This document shows positions 19,175 to 28,827 of a DNA stretch of 64,000 nt, piece by piece. The DNA comes from Pachysolen tannophilus NRRL Y-2460 (Eukaryota; Ascomycota; Pichiomycetes; Alaninales; Pachysolenaceae): the NCBI GenBank assembly GCA_001661245.1, contig KV454013.1, positions 1,084,077 to 1,148,076 of the forward strand, read 5' to 3'. How positions within the stretch are numbered: the stretch's first letter is position 1; each line of letters starts with the position of its first letter. The notes below the pieces were generated by a model. That model searched no databases. It saw only the letters and a list, made by a program, of their open reading frames with translations, and had not been told where the DNA came from. The translations under genes were made by a program, and so were the position numbers.

Positions 19175-20166
19175 TTCAGACAGTAAAGGTAAAAAGTTTA
19201 TAAATTACATTTTCATAAAAATTAATAAAACAGAATTATAGAAAGATCTATTTATTTATTTAATTTTTTTCAAAAAAAAAAAGGTCAATTTCTATGTAAG
19301 CTAGTTTCACTAATTCTTTCTATTCATTCTTGCTTCAGCGGCTCTTGCTCTTTGTTCGCGCATCAATCTCATTTTTTGTTCATCAGATAACTGGTTCAAC
19401 ATTGATTGATTCGAAATAGAAGTCATCACATTGCCTAGCGATTTTCCTGTTCCGTATTTCAGAACTCTTTCTGTTGCTATTTCCTTTTGGTACAGTTGCA
19501 ACTCCTTCTCATGCAATAATTTTTTATCATTTTCTTCCTTTGATTTGAGCTTTTCTTCTTCATCTAAAAACTCTTCTTTTGACTTCAGAGGTAAATTGAC
19601 ATGGGCATCTTCAACCCAGTTACAATACACTTCACCTAAGTTATATCTTGCTATCTGAAATATTTTCTTGATTTCTTTATTAGAAGTTAATTCAAATGGT
19701 GTTTTCCCCAAATCATTTTTAATACATGGATTTGCCTTTAAATTGTTCAATAACACTTGTGTAATATAAGGTATATTATTGTATGTAGCGCAGTGCAACA
19801 AAGTTGGAGTCGTCAGGTACTCAGAACTTGGTTTTAATTCAAAATCTGGTGAAAGTTTATTTTTCTTGATATAACTAATCAAAGCAGGTGCTTTGGATTT
19901 TTTTATAAAGCCAATCAATTCAATTGTATGCTTTTCATCTTCAGTCAACTCCTGAGCTGCTTCCAGTTTTCTTTCAGCTATTTGCCTTGAGTTTATCATA
20001 TTTTGTTCTTGTTTCAAAAGTTTTTCTTTTAGTTTTTCATTAGTCTTTGGTAAATCCATTATATTCATATATGTCAAGTTAATCCATGCTTTTTTCAACT
20101 CAGACAGTGTAGCCCTCTTGGTGGTGAAAGGAAATGACTTAATTCTTTTGTCTTCATTTTTTAATA
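19169..20166. repeat. inverted block in VMS1 bounded by TATTAA/TTAATA
   Basis: The reversed VMS1 3' segment is bounded by TATTAA at its left end (about 19170-19175, containing the premature TAA) and TTAATA at its right end (20161-20166, containing the RDH54 stop). This is a 6-bp inverted repeat at the junctions, the same design as at HEM12. Joining through the repeat leaves the VMS1 frame one base short, so the true junction is uncertain by a few bases. Confidence 0.7.
19310..20160 (-). pseudogene. VMS1: VMS1 3' part on the opposite strand: ankyrin, coiled coil and Cdc48-binding tail
   Basis: An open frame without its own ATG start, running from LKNEDKRIKSFPFTTKRATL (from about 20159) through ELKKAWINLTYMNI, an ankyrin-like stretch (TLLHCATYNNIPYITQVLL, NDLGKTPFEL), a Lys/Glu coiled coil and RMRLMREQRARAAEARMNRKN, which contains the VCP/Cdc48-interacting motif. 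This is exactly the missing C-terminal half of the VMS1 fragment at 18113-19174. It abuts the RDH54 stop codon directly. As assembled, the two halves converge and cannot make one mRNA. Confidence 0.88.
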
Positions 20167-22806
20167 CAGATCCTTCTTTCTAATTATATTTTCCAAGACT
20201 TCATCATAAGCAATAAATTCAGAGCATACTTCAGGATCGATATGTTTGTAATCTTGTAAACTCTTAATTGCATTTTTCTTCTTTATCGGTTCTTGTGATA
20301 CTTGCTTAAAATCTAATGCAGAAATCCAGTCTGGTTTCGCATCATTAGATTTGTCTTCAAGTTCTTCTTTTTCTTCTTCTTCTGATTCAACCGGTTCAGA
20401 ACCTTCAACTTCTTCTCCGGTACCTGTACACTTACATTCCAATAAGCTATGCGTATTACTTTTAATGTCTGCATCAACTGTGAATAAATCTCTTAAATCG
20501 CTGTATTCGAATAGGTCATTTTTTGAACTTGATTTATCGTCTAAAAACTTGTCACTCAAATTATTTTTCATTAGCTGTCTTTGGAAAATCTTTTCGTCAA
20601 TTGCCCCAGATGTTAACAAACGATATACAAAGACAGGCCTTTTTTGACCGTCTCTATGGATTCTTGCCATTGCTTGCAAGTCAACAGACGGATTCCAGTC
20701 ATTATCAAATAAAATTAATCTCGAAGCACCTATCAAATTCAACCCGCATCCGCCTGATTTTGCTGATAATAAAAATACAAATGATGACAGCGATGATGAA
20801 GTGTTAAAATCGTTGACGACTTTATCGCGGACCTTACTTTGCGTCGATCCATCCAATCTTAAATACGACATATTATGAGCATCTAAAATCGTTTGTAATA
20901 AATCTAACGTTTGAGTAAAATTTGAAATTAATACAACTTTCTCGTTAGACCCAAGGTCCCTAATACTGTTTAATAACTTGACCACTATTTTCATCTTCCC
21001 ACTAGCTACTTTCTTAGATAAATCATATTTACGTCCAGAATCATTCCCAGATATTTTGGTAAATATATCATCCTCATTGACTAATGCTGGAGAATTGCAA
21101 ATTTTCCTGAAAACTGTAATCAAGCTCAAAGAATCACTAAAGTTATTTTTTTGAATCGTCTTATTGAACATTTGCGAATCCAAAACCAGGTTAAATAATG
21201 ATAATTGCAATTTAGTCGGAGGAACAAACAAAACAAGATCTGTTCTTGGAGGCAAAAATTTCGAAATAACCGTGTTGGTACGTCTCAAGATAAAAGTTCT
21301 AGTTATTTGGATCAACTCATCCGATTTCTCGTTCCCCATTTCTATCACCTGTTTATTTTTACAATTCACTTCTCTAGCCCTCAAGATTGGATTAATAAAG
21401 TTTCTTTGAAATTTGTCAAAACTTCCAAATATACCTGGATTAACAAAATTAATTATATTATAAAACTCGGTTAAATCATTCTGAATTGGAGTTCCTGTTA
21501 ACAATATTCTTTTCTCAATATCTAAAGTATTTAAAACTTTTAAAACTTTATTTTGAGAACTTTTTAATCTATGTCCTTCATCGCATACCAATAAATCGAA
21601 ATCAACGGTTTCTAATTCATCGGCCATAGTCAATACTTTCTCATAGCCTAATATCAAAACTTGATATACTCTGGTCCTACCAAAGCTCTTAATATTGGCT
21701 TTATCAGCTTTCAGGTTATTACTACCATTTATTGTTAAGACACTTATTTTATTCATTCCCAACCATTTCTTAAATTCCTTTTTCCAGTTCCCAATCAAAG
21801 TAACTGGGCATACGACAAGTACTCTCTTAGCAACAGGAGATTGACTCAGGTAGGGAGATTGTCTTAACAAAGTCCAAATGAGGGTAATCGTCATTAAGGT
21901 CTTACCAAGTCCCATTTCATCAGCTAATAGAGCACCATTACCCCCATGATCTCTGAACCCCATTATACATTCATATAAAAACAAAACACCTTCTCTTTGA
22001 TGAGGTCTCAAATGTTTTGATAAGCATGGATCAACAACAACATCAACAACATCACTTTCAGGTTCATTTGGAGGACGTTTCATGACTAATGCTTCTTCTG
22101 CATTTGGATTATATAATGGTGGTCTTTTTTCCTTTGGTGGTCTACTAAGTGTATTTGCAGTAATAACTTGCTTAAATTTTGGTAAATTTATAGCTGGCTT
22201 TATAATTGGAGGTAAATATTTTATCACTCTTGGAGGCTGTTGCTGAATTATATTTGTCTCTACATCCAGAGTATTCGAAGATGAATGTGACTGTAAATAT
22301 CGCTGATATTTAGCTAATTCATCTGTATTAGTTATTTCATAATCAACTTCCATTTCATAATTACCTATCTTTACCAATCCTTCAAGATTTACCTTACCCA
22401 ATGATCTGCATTGCTCTCTGTAATTTTCTCCCCCAGTTAAATCACATCTAAAAGTACCAGTCCCATCTTGATTCAAAATCAACAATCCATCACCATCCCA
22501 AGTTTTATTTTTTTTCATTGTTTTCTTTCTCCAAATGACAAAGAATATCTTAGAACCTCCTTGTCCTTCCCTTGAACTTATACACCTATCACAACTTTCA
22601 ACCTGAACCTTCTTATTAACGGGAAGTTCAACATCAGAATGATGATGCGATATACTTCTCTTCTGTACCTCTTGTTCAATTACAACCTTGGCGTTTCCCT
22701 GATTTTTCAACTGATCAGTAATCGAATTTGAAGACTTCATTCTCGGCGCTCTAAATGGCGTATTGAAAGAACCGCCAGAGTTCCCCCTCTGACTATTTCT
22801 ATACAT
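20161..22806 (-). CDS. RDH54: Rdh54/Tid1 Swi2/Snf2-family DNA translocase
   Basis: 881 residues, the Rad54-family helicase Rdh54 (Tid1; 958 aa in S. cerevisiae), which promotes recombination with Rad51/Dmc1. Motifs in order: LRPHQREGVLFLYE (Q-like), ADEMGLGKT (Walker A), CDEGHRLKS (DEAH-type box), LTGTPIQND (motif III), FILRRTNTVISKFLPPRTD, NFTQTLDLLQ, LRLDGSTQ, SAKSGGCGLNLIGASRLILFDNDWNP, and ARIHRDGQKR (motif VI). The N-terminal part has the family beta-rich region (KIFFVIWRKKT). The C-terminus ends at DEVLENIIRKKDLY; many relatives carry a short further tail, so slight truncation at the VMS1 junction is possible. The ATG at 22806 is used. Confidence 0.95.
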   Translation of the reverse strand: MYRNSQRGNSGGSFNTPFRAPRMKSSNSITDQLKNQGNAKVVIEQEVQKRSISHHHSDVELPVNKKVQVESCDRCISSREGQGGSKIFFVIWRKKTMKKNKTWDGDGLLILNQDGTGTFRCDLTGGENYREQCRSLGKVNLEGLVKIGNYEMEVDYEITNTDELAKYQRYLQSHSSSNTLDVETNIIQQQPPRVIKYLPPIIKPAINLPKFKQVITANTLSRPPKEKRPPLYNPNAEEALVMKRPPNEPESDVVDVVVDPCLSKHLRPHQREGVLFLYECIMGFRDHGGNGALLADEMGLGKTLMTITLIWTLLRQSPYLSQSPVAKRVLVVCPVTLIGNWKKEFKKWLGMNKISVLTINGSNNLKADKANIKSFGRTRVYQVLILGYEKVLTMADELETVDFDLLVCDEGHRLKSSQNKVLKVLNTLDIEKRILLTGTPIQNDLTEFYNIINFVNPGIFGSFDKFQRNFINPILRAREVNCKNKQVIEMGNEKSDELIQITRTFILRRTNTVISKFLPPRTDLVLFVPPTKLQLSLFNLVLDSQMFNKTIQKNNFSDSLSLITVFRKICNSPALVNEDDIFTKISGNDSGRKYDLSKKVASGKMKIVVKLLNSIRDLGSNEKVVLISNFTQTLDLLQTILDAHNMSYLRLDGSTQSKVRDKVVNDFNTSSSLSSFVFLLSAKSGGCGLNLIGASRLILFDNDWNPSVDLQAMARIHRDGQKRPVFVYRLLTSGAIDEKIFQRQLMKNNLSDKFLDDKSSSKNDLFEYSDLRDLFTVDADIKSNTHSLLECKCTGTGEEVEGSEPVESEEEEKEELEDKSNDAKPDWISALDFKQVSQEPIKKKNAIKSLQDYKHIDPEVCSEFIAYDEVLENIIRKKDLY

Positions 22807-22993
22807 CACAACTCCTATATTTCTATTCCCATCTAATTCAAATAATTCTTCTCTTGTTTACAAAAACTGCAATTTTTGAAGTATTTATATTTTTTTATAT
22901 TTTATTTTTTGGCGCGATTCCTAAAATATACTACAACAACGAGAATGTTGTATTTTAACTATACTTTTCTTAAAAAGAATATACACAATTTAT

Positions 22994-25246
22994 TTATTGT
23001 TTCACCACAACCCCAGCATCGTTGGCATTTTGAAGAATGTATTTCTTGTAGTCATTTATTGTACCGTTGAATCTCTTCACGGTTCCGTTCTCACTAACCC
23101 AAATTTCTTTACAAACTTTATCAATAACTGCGACATCATGGGAAACCATTAATACACCACCTCCGAAATTATTTAAAGCTTCAGCTAAAGCGTCCAAACC
23201 AAATGTATCCAAATGATTTGAAGGTTCATCTAAGATTAAGATATGAGGGTTTGTTAAACATAATGCAGCAAATGCAACACGAGATTTTTGACCTCCCGAT
23301 AGTGATTGCATTTTTTGTAAACCTAAAGAACCGGTGATACCAAATGAACCTAGATGACTACGGTATTCCTGGTCTGATTTACCAGGGTAAGTTTTTGCCA
23401 TCCATGAGACTGCATCCAACGATAAGTCCATGGCGTCAACATGGTGTTGAGCAAAGTATCCGATTCTTAACCTTGGGTTTTTTGAAACAGAGCCCGATAA
23501 GGGAGTTAATTGCTCCATCAAGAGTTTCAAAAGGGTAGTTTTACCACAACCATTACCACCTACTAAGGCAATACGAGAATCCATCTGTATATCCATGTCG
23601 ACATCTTTTAATAATAACTTATCCGGACTATATCCAAATGTAACTTCTTGTAATCTTAAAATCGGTGGAGATAATTTCTCTGGGTTTGGGAATTTGAAAC
23701 TTACAGATTTGATCTCTTCTGGTGCCTCCAAGACAGGCAATTTTTCCAATTTTTTAATTCTTGATTGAGCTTCTGAAGATTTAGCTGCATTATATCTAAA
23801 TTTATCAATAAACAGTTGTAAATGTTTCCTATATTCCATTTGGTTCTCATATTCTCTTTTTTGATTTTTTAATCGTTCTTCTCTTGTTGCGTAGAAAGAA
23901 TCAAAGTTTGCACCCCTATAATAATCTAATCTTTCAGAGTGTTGATGAATAATATCAGTAGCAACTTCATTTAAGAAAGCACGATCATGAGAAACAACAA
24001 GAACTGTAGAAGGATATGTTTGTAAATATTTTGCCAAATAAGTGATAGAAGGAACATCCAACATATTAGAAGGTTCATCTAATAACAACAAGTCCGGTTT
24101 ACAAAACAAAGCTCTTGCTAATGATAATCTCATTCTCCAACCACCAGAAAACGATTTTGTCGGTACGCTTTGAGCCTCTTTAGAAAAACCTAATCCAAAC
24201 AAAATGGAAGCAGCACGGGATTCAGCTTTATCACTCTCCATTTCAGATAACTTGGAATGCACTTCTTGTAAATGCAATTCTAAATCACCTGCTTCATTAT
24301 CCAATTTTTTAACTTCTAATGAATCTGCTTCAAATTCTTTTTTCAACTCCTCAATTTCATTAATTCTTTCTGTTATCTTACTTTCCTCTGATAATAATTG
24401 TTTTCTCCATACATCAGCATCTAAGACGGATTGTAAAGCTGGGTTATCATCACCTACAATTTCTTGTTCAACATGCAAAATTGTAATATGTTTTGGAACA
24501 TTTAATTCTCTTCTTGATAAAGCTCTTAACAATGTGGATTTACCAATACCATTTTGACCAACTAAACCATATCTTCTACCATAGGCCAATGTCAACGAAG
24601 CATCACTCAAAATACGTTGACCTTGACCAACATATAAATCGAAATTATCAATCTTAATATCCTTGGATTTACCAGCAGATGATCCAAAATCAATAGGGTT
24701 AATCTTCAAGAAAAATGATTCATAATCTTCTTGTGATTGTTCATTCAACAATTTAGATGCTTCATATTTAACAAATTTATTAGCTCTCTTGGAAACTTTC
24801 TTGGCAATTTTAGCCTCTGCCTTCTCCAATTTCTTCTTATCAACTCTAGATTCCATCTTTCTTCCAGTATGCTCAATATCATTTGTAGATTGCAATAATG
24901 CTAAAGATGAAGTAATATCTCTCTGTTGACTATGAATCAAATTAATATCCAACAATCTTTTTGAAGTATCACCTGTTACTGATAATTTTGCCATATTTTC
25001 ATTCAACTTATTGGTCAAATCCTGTATCACTTTAGACGTCAACAACTCTACTTTCTCATAAGAACCTCCAGCACTGATCAACAACTGTTTAATAAATGAA
25101 ACTTCTTTTCGTATATCCAACCTTTGAGCTAAAACCGAATCCTCGGTTGAATCCGAAACATACTGTATATATCCAGTCGCATAATCCGCTACCACGGGAT
25201 CAATTGAAGGAACAGCTTGACGAAGCTGTAATCCAAGATTCGACAT
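22994..25246 (-). CDS. GCN20: Gcn20 ABC-F ATPase, activator of the Gcn2 starvation kinase
   Basis: 750 residues, almost the length of S. cerevisiae Gcn20 (752), and the same start MSNLGLQLRQAVPSIDP. Two ABC domains: Walker A GLVGQNGIGKST, signature FSGGWRMRLSLARAL and Walker B LLLLDEPSNMLD; then GGNGCGKTT, LSGGQKSRVAFAAL and LILDEPSNHLD. There are no membrane segments, and a Lys/Glu-rich linker follows domain one, as in the ABC-F class. Gcn20 with Gcn1 acts at the ribosome to deliver uncharged-tRNA stress signals to Gcn2. I found no CTG codon in the places I checked. Confidence 0.97.
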   Translation of the reverse strand: MSNLGLQLRQAVPSIDPVVADYATGYIQYVSDSTEDSVLAQRLDIRKEVSFIKQLLISAGGSYEKVELLTSKVIQDLTNKLNENMAKLSVTGDTSKRLLDINLIHSQQRDITSSLALLQSTNDIEHTGRKMESRVDKKKLEKAEAKIAKKVSKRANKFVKYEASKLLNEQSQEDYESFFLKINPIDFGSSAGKSKDIKIDNFDLYVGQGQRILSDASLTLAYGRRYGLVGQNGIGKSTLLRALSRRELNVPKHITILHVEQEIVGDDNPALQSVLDADVWRKQLLSEESKITERINEIEELKKEFEADSLEVKKLDNEAGDLELHLQEVHSKLSEMESDKAESRAASILFGLGFSKEAQSVPTKSFSGGWRMRLSLARALFCKPDLLLLDEPSNMLDVPSITYLAKYLQTYPSTVLVVSHDRAFLNEVATDIIHQHSERLDYYRGANFDSFYATREERLKNQKREYENQMEYRKHLQLFIDKFRYNAAKSSEAQSRIKKLEKLPVLEAPEEIKSVSFKFPNPEKLSPPILRLQEVTFGYSPDKLLLKDVDMDIQMDSRIALVGGNGCGKTTLLKLLMEQLTPLSGSVSKNPRLRIGYFAQHHVDAMDLSLDAVSWMAKTYPGKSDQEYRSHLGSFGITGSLGLQKMQSLSGGQKSRVAFAALCLTNPHILILDEPSNHLDTFGLDALAEALNNFGGGVLMVSHDVAVIDKVCKEIWVSENGTVKRFNGTINDYKKYILQNANDAGVVVKQ

Positions 25247-25414
25247 ACCAAACTCTTTACTCTAGATCGATTACAAACTATATATCTGGAATTTTAAAAA
25301 ATATTTAAAAAATCAATAATTCTTCTTTTCAAGAAGCTATTTTTCAATATTTGAAAAATTTTTCTATTATATTTAAGAAAAAAAAATTACACGACAAATG
25401 ATATTTCAACTAAA

Positions 25415-28357
25415 CTAAACTAAAATTAACTGAGCTCTTCTTTTACCAGTCAGTTCGTCCAACTTTGATTTCACTTCTACTTCGCACTTGTCAAAGATGT
25501 GGACAGTGCGCATTTTACCATTAGTGTCTTTAAATTTCAAACTGTAGTTGTTTTCATCGAATTCACTGGTATTGGCATCATTTGACAATTGATCTAATTT
25601 GATCAAACTTTCAACACCAAATTTAGGAACTAGGACAACTATACCATTGCTAAATATCTTGATAATGTAACCTTCTTGTTTGGATTCGTTATTTCTCATG
25701 ACCTGACCAACATAGTATTCAATTGAGGCCCTACCTGCAAATTGTGCATTTCTATGACGTTTATTAATGTTTCTGACAATTAACTCCATCTTGTTCTTAT
25801 CTCTATGGGAAGGGTCTAAAGTTTCGTAGCCTATTGCAGCTGCCAATTGTCTATGAGCAACAACGTCACAGTATCTTCTGATTGGAGAAGTAAAATGAGT
25901 GTAAATGTCCACGGCTAATCCATAATGGCGGAATTCTGGGTAACTGTATGACCCTGAAGAGAAATATTCAGCTGCCATCATACAACGAGTAACCATAATT
26001 CTCAATAAGGTATTGAAATAAGGATCTTCTGGGTCAACACATCTATCCAAAGAATCTGCAAGTGCCTTGGAACTTTCCAATGAAACGTACATCTTCTTAC
26101 GAATAGTTAACATATTATTCAACGTTTCAAAATTTGTTGCAGGAGGAGGTGCATGTCTTCTCAACATTGCAGTTTGAGGGAAAGCATCATAAATCTTTCT
26201 TGCCACGGAGATATTTGCCAACAACATAAATTCTTCCACCAAGGAGTTAGTATCCAATAATTTTTTAATTTCAACTTCTCCAGGATCAGCAGTTTCACTA
26301 TCCATGTAAACTTTTACTTCTGGACTTGCTAAATTTAAAGCTCCAGCGTCAAGTCTTTTCTGTTTTAAAATTTTTGAAAGTTTTAACAACACCCTCATTC
26401 CTTCTGTTAAGTCATCCTTTTGAGATGGATTGTCAATTCTGAGTTGAGCTTGCTCGTATGAGAAAGCTTCTCTTGATTTTATAATAGATTTGGTAAAATT
26501 GACATTAACGATATCAGCATTTTCATCCAACTCCCAAAGAACACTGAATGCAAACCTATCAACATATGGTTTTAAAGAACATAAATCAGTACCTAATAAC
26601 ATTGGTAACATATCAATACGTTTATCGACAAGATAAACAGAAGTACCTCTATTAGCACCTTCGTGATCTAAAGCAGTACCTGATTTTACAAAATTTGTGA
26701 CATCTGCAATATGTACACCTACTTCATAATTTCCATTAGGTAACTTAACCGCATGTAATGCATCATCAATATCAACACATCCTGGAGGATCTATCGAACA
26801 AACTAATTTATCTCTCAAATCTTTCCTCTTTTTAATGAACTCATCTGCTTGAAGATCAACTGGAACTTTCCAATCATGTCCTTCTTTTGGTAAACAATCC
26901 AAAACATTTTTCGAAAATGGACTATACTCAACATCATGTTCCAAAAGTAATGCTTCAGTTTCTGCTTCTGCGCTTTCAATTTCTCCAAGTGTTCTTACAA
27001 AATGACCCTCTGGATACTTGGAAGTTGAAGGCCACGAATCAACTCCAATAACAATTCTCTTTCCTTGTAATTCTTTTGCTCTTCTAGTTCTAATTCTAAT
27101 CTTTGGTAAAGTTCTATCCATTAATATAACAAAACATGATTTAGGAGCATTACCAGTATGGCTTTGATTAATAGAATTTGGAGCGATTTGACCAACATAT
27201 AATCTCCAACTTCTCTTAATGATTCCAACAACCCTACCAGTTGGTTGAATCTCTTTACTATTTTGAGCTTCTATAGCTTCTTGAGTCAATAATCTTCTTT
27301 CTTGGTCACTTATTATGATTTCGTTATCTTCATTATCGGCAACATCATTTTTATTAATGACCTCATCATCAACAATTGTAGATGATGGTTTCCTCCACTT
27401 GTCTCTAGGCAACAATTCAACCACACATAAATCACCATTAAAAGCTCTATTCAAATTTTCACGTCCAATAACCAATAAAGGTTTAGGTAATGATGGTACT
27501 GAAACAGATCCTTCCAAGAAATTATAGGATGAAATTGTGATGGATCCCTGATACAAAGTTCCATTTTTAATACCACCATTTATTCTTGATGTGGAAAAAT
27601 ATTCAGGATAAGAAACCTCATTTGGTCTAGAGAAATCGTTTGAAAATTCTGATGGAACTAAATCTCTCAATTCATCTGCATTGGGTAATAATTCAACATA
27701 ATCTGATAAAGTCTTTGTTATTATATTTTCATTCAATGCTTTTGATAAATTATTTCTATCGTTTGTCAATAATACAACATTTATCCCAACATCGCTTAAA
27801 TGCTTCAGGTAAAACTTTGCCACTTCTCTAATCAATCTATCATTGTAATCATTAATCGATTCATCCTTATTTCTATTTAAAAAAGTCTCTTCTTTAAATT
27901 CATTATGGAAAACAATAAATCTTTTCTCTTCATTCTTACACAAAGCCCTAACTCTTAAATATATCGGAAAACTCTTATTCCTAACTTCTTCCAAAGCTGT
28001 TTGTGGAATAATAACATCATAAAAGGACAAATTACTTTCAATAAGATCAATAGCACTTAATATAATATTTGTGTCCAAAATCAAATAATGTTTTCCAATT
28101 TTCCCATTTTTCAAAAACAACGGATCAGTTTCCAAAACAAAATTAGGAAATTCTCCTTGAGCATTCAGTTTAACAATATTAGGACATCTCTTACAACTCT
28201 TGGATAAGCACGGTATATCATTTCTTAAATAATGTTCTCTAACAACTTTAGTAGCACCACCATTTCTCGACCTCACAAAAACTTTTTGAGTTACAGTTAA
28301 CCCAGAAGAAAGCCGTTTCTTAGGATTACCACTAACCGCCGTCTCAATAGCTGACAT
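25415..28357 (-). CDS. DIS3: Dis3/Rrp44, exosome 3'-5' exonuclease and endonuclease
   Basis: 980 residues (S. cerevisiae 1001). An N-terminal CR3-type Cys motif ([10 protein letters not shown]) precedes the PIN endonuclease domain ([25 protein letters not shown]). Cold-shock-like domains follow, then the RNB exonuclease centre [17 protein letters not shown] with its Asp cluster, [40 protein letters not shown], and a C-terminal S1 domain ([20 protein letters not shown]). It is the catalytic subunit of the RNA exosome, nuclear and cytoplasmic. The start is the ATG at 28357, giving [15 protein letters not shown]. The frame stays open 146 codons upstream, but that stretch is low-complexity. Confidence 0.97.
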   Translation of the reverse strand: MSAIETAVSGNPKKRLSSGLTVTQKVFVRSRNGGATKVVREHYLRNDIPCLSKSCKRCPNIVKLNAQGEFPNFVLETDPLFLKNGKIGKHYLILDTNIILSAIDLIESNLSFYDVIIPQTALEEVRNKSFPIYLRVRALCKNEEKRFIVFHNEFKEETFLNRNKDESINDYNDRLIREVAKFYLKHLSDVGINVVLLTNDRNNLSKALNENIITKTLSDYVELLPNADELRDLVPSEFSNDFSRPNEVSYPEYFSTSRINGGIKNGTLYQGSITISSYNFLEGSVSVPSLPKPLLVIGRENLNRAFNGDLCVVELLPRDKWRKPSSTIVDDEVINKNDVADNEDNEIIISDQERRLLTQEAIEAQNSKEIQPTGRVVGIIKRSWRLYVGQIAPNSINQSHTGNAPKSCFVILMDRTLPKIRIRTRRAKELQGKRIVIGVDSWPSTSKYPEGHFVRTLGEIESAEAETEALLLEHDVEYSPFSKNVLDCLPKEGHDWKVPVDLQADEFIKKRKDLRDKLVCSIDPPGCVDIDDALHAVKLPNGNYEVGVHIADVTNFVKSGTALDHEGANRGTSVYLVDKRIDMLPMLLGTDLCSLKPYVDRFAFSVLWELDENADIVNVNFTKSIIKSREAFSYEQAQLRIDNPSQKDDLTEGMRVLLKLSKILKQKRLDAGALNLASPEVKVYMDSETADPGEVEIKKLLDTNSLVEEFMLLANISVARKIYDAFPQTAMLRRHAPPPATNFETLNNMLTIRKKMYVSLESSKALADSLDRCVDPEDPYFNTLLRIMVTRCMMAAEYFSSGSYSYPEFRHYGLAVDIYTHFTSPIRRYCDVVAHRQLAAAIGYETLDPSHRDKNKMELIVRNINKRHRNAQFAGRASIEYYVGQVMRNNESKQEGYIIKIFSNGIVVLVPKFGVESLIKLDQLSNDANTSEFDENNYSLKFKDTNGKMRTVHIFDKCEVEVKSKLDELTGKRRAQLILV

Positions 28358-28827
28358 CTTCAATTTCTTTACCCTTTTCAAGAAACCTTTAATTCCAATA
28401 TCATCCACAAGAATGAATAAATGAATTTGAAAAACAGAGATGTGGTGAAAAATTCTAGCTATTACCTCTTTAAGACTTTGGTTTTGAAGCGCACGACAAC
28501 TTTCATTTTGCCCATTTGACAAAGACAGTGATAAAGACAATGATAACGAGTAGAAAAGAATTGGAAGATCATTCATTGAGAGATACCGGAATCTACAAGA
28601 TATGTTTGTAAACAATGAGAGGTATATTCCAAATATATATACATGCACTTTCAGGAATACAATGTTGTTGAAAAAGGCAACAACATCAACAACAACAACA
28701 AGAACTACAATAAAGAAAAAAAAAGAAAATAAAATAAAAGGAAAAGAAACAACTAAAAAACATAAAGAGAAAACCACATAAAAGCAAGAGTCCAAACCCG
28801 ATTATGAATGTAATGGCAGTTTAAAGA
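28358..28827. other. DIS3 upstream region
   Basis: Spacer between the DIS3 start and the EHD3 stop, both on the minus strand. Contains CAACAA and AAAGA tracts and AT-rich DNA near 28622-28650. No separate gene seen. Confidence 0.4.

Noticed and set aside
28358-28795. A 146-codon N-terminal extension of DIS3
   Set aside because: The frame is open but its sequence is poly-Phe and Ser-Leu repeats from T- and GA-rich DNA. Dis3 conservation starts at ATG 28357.
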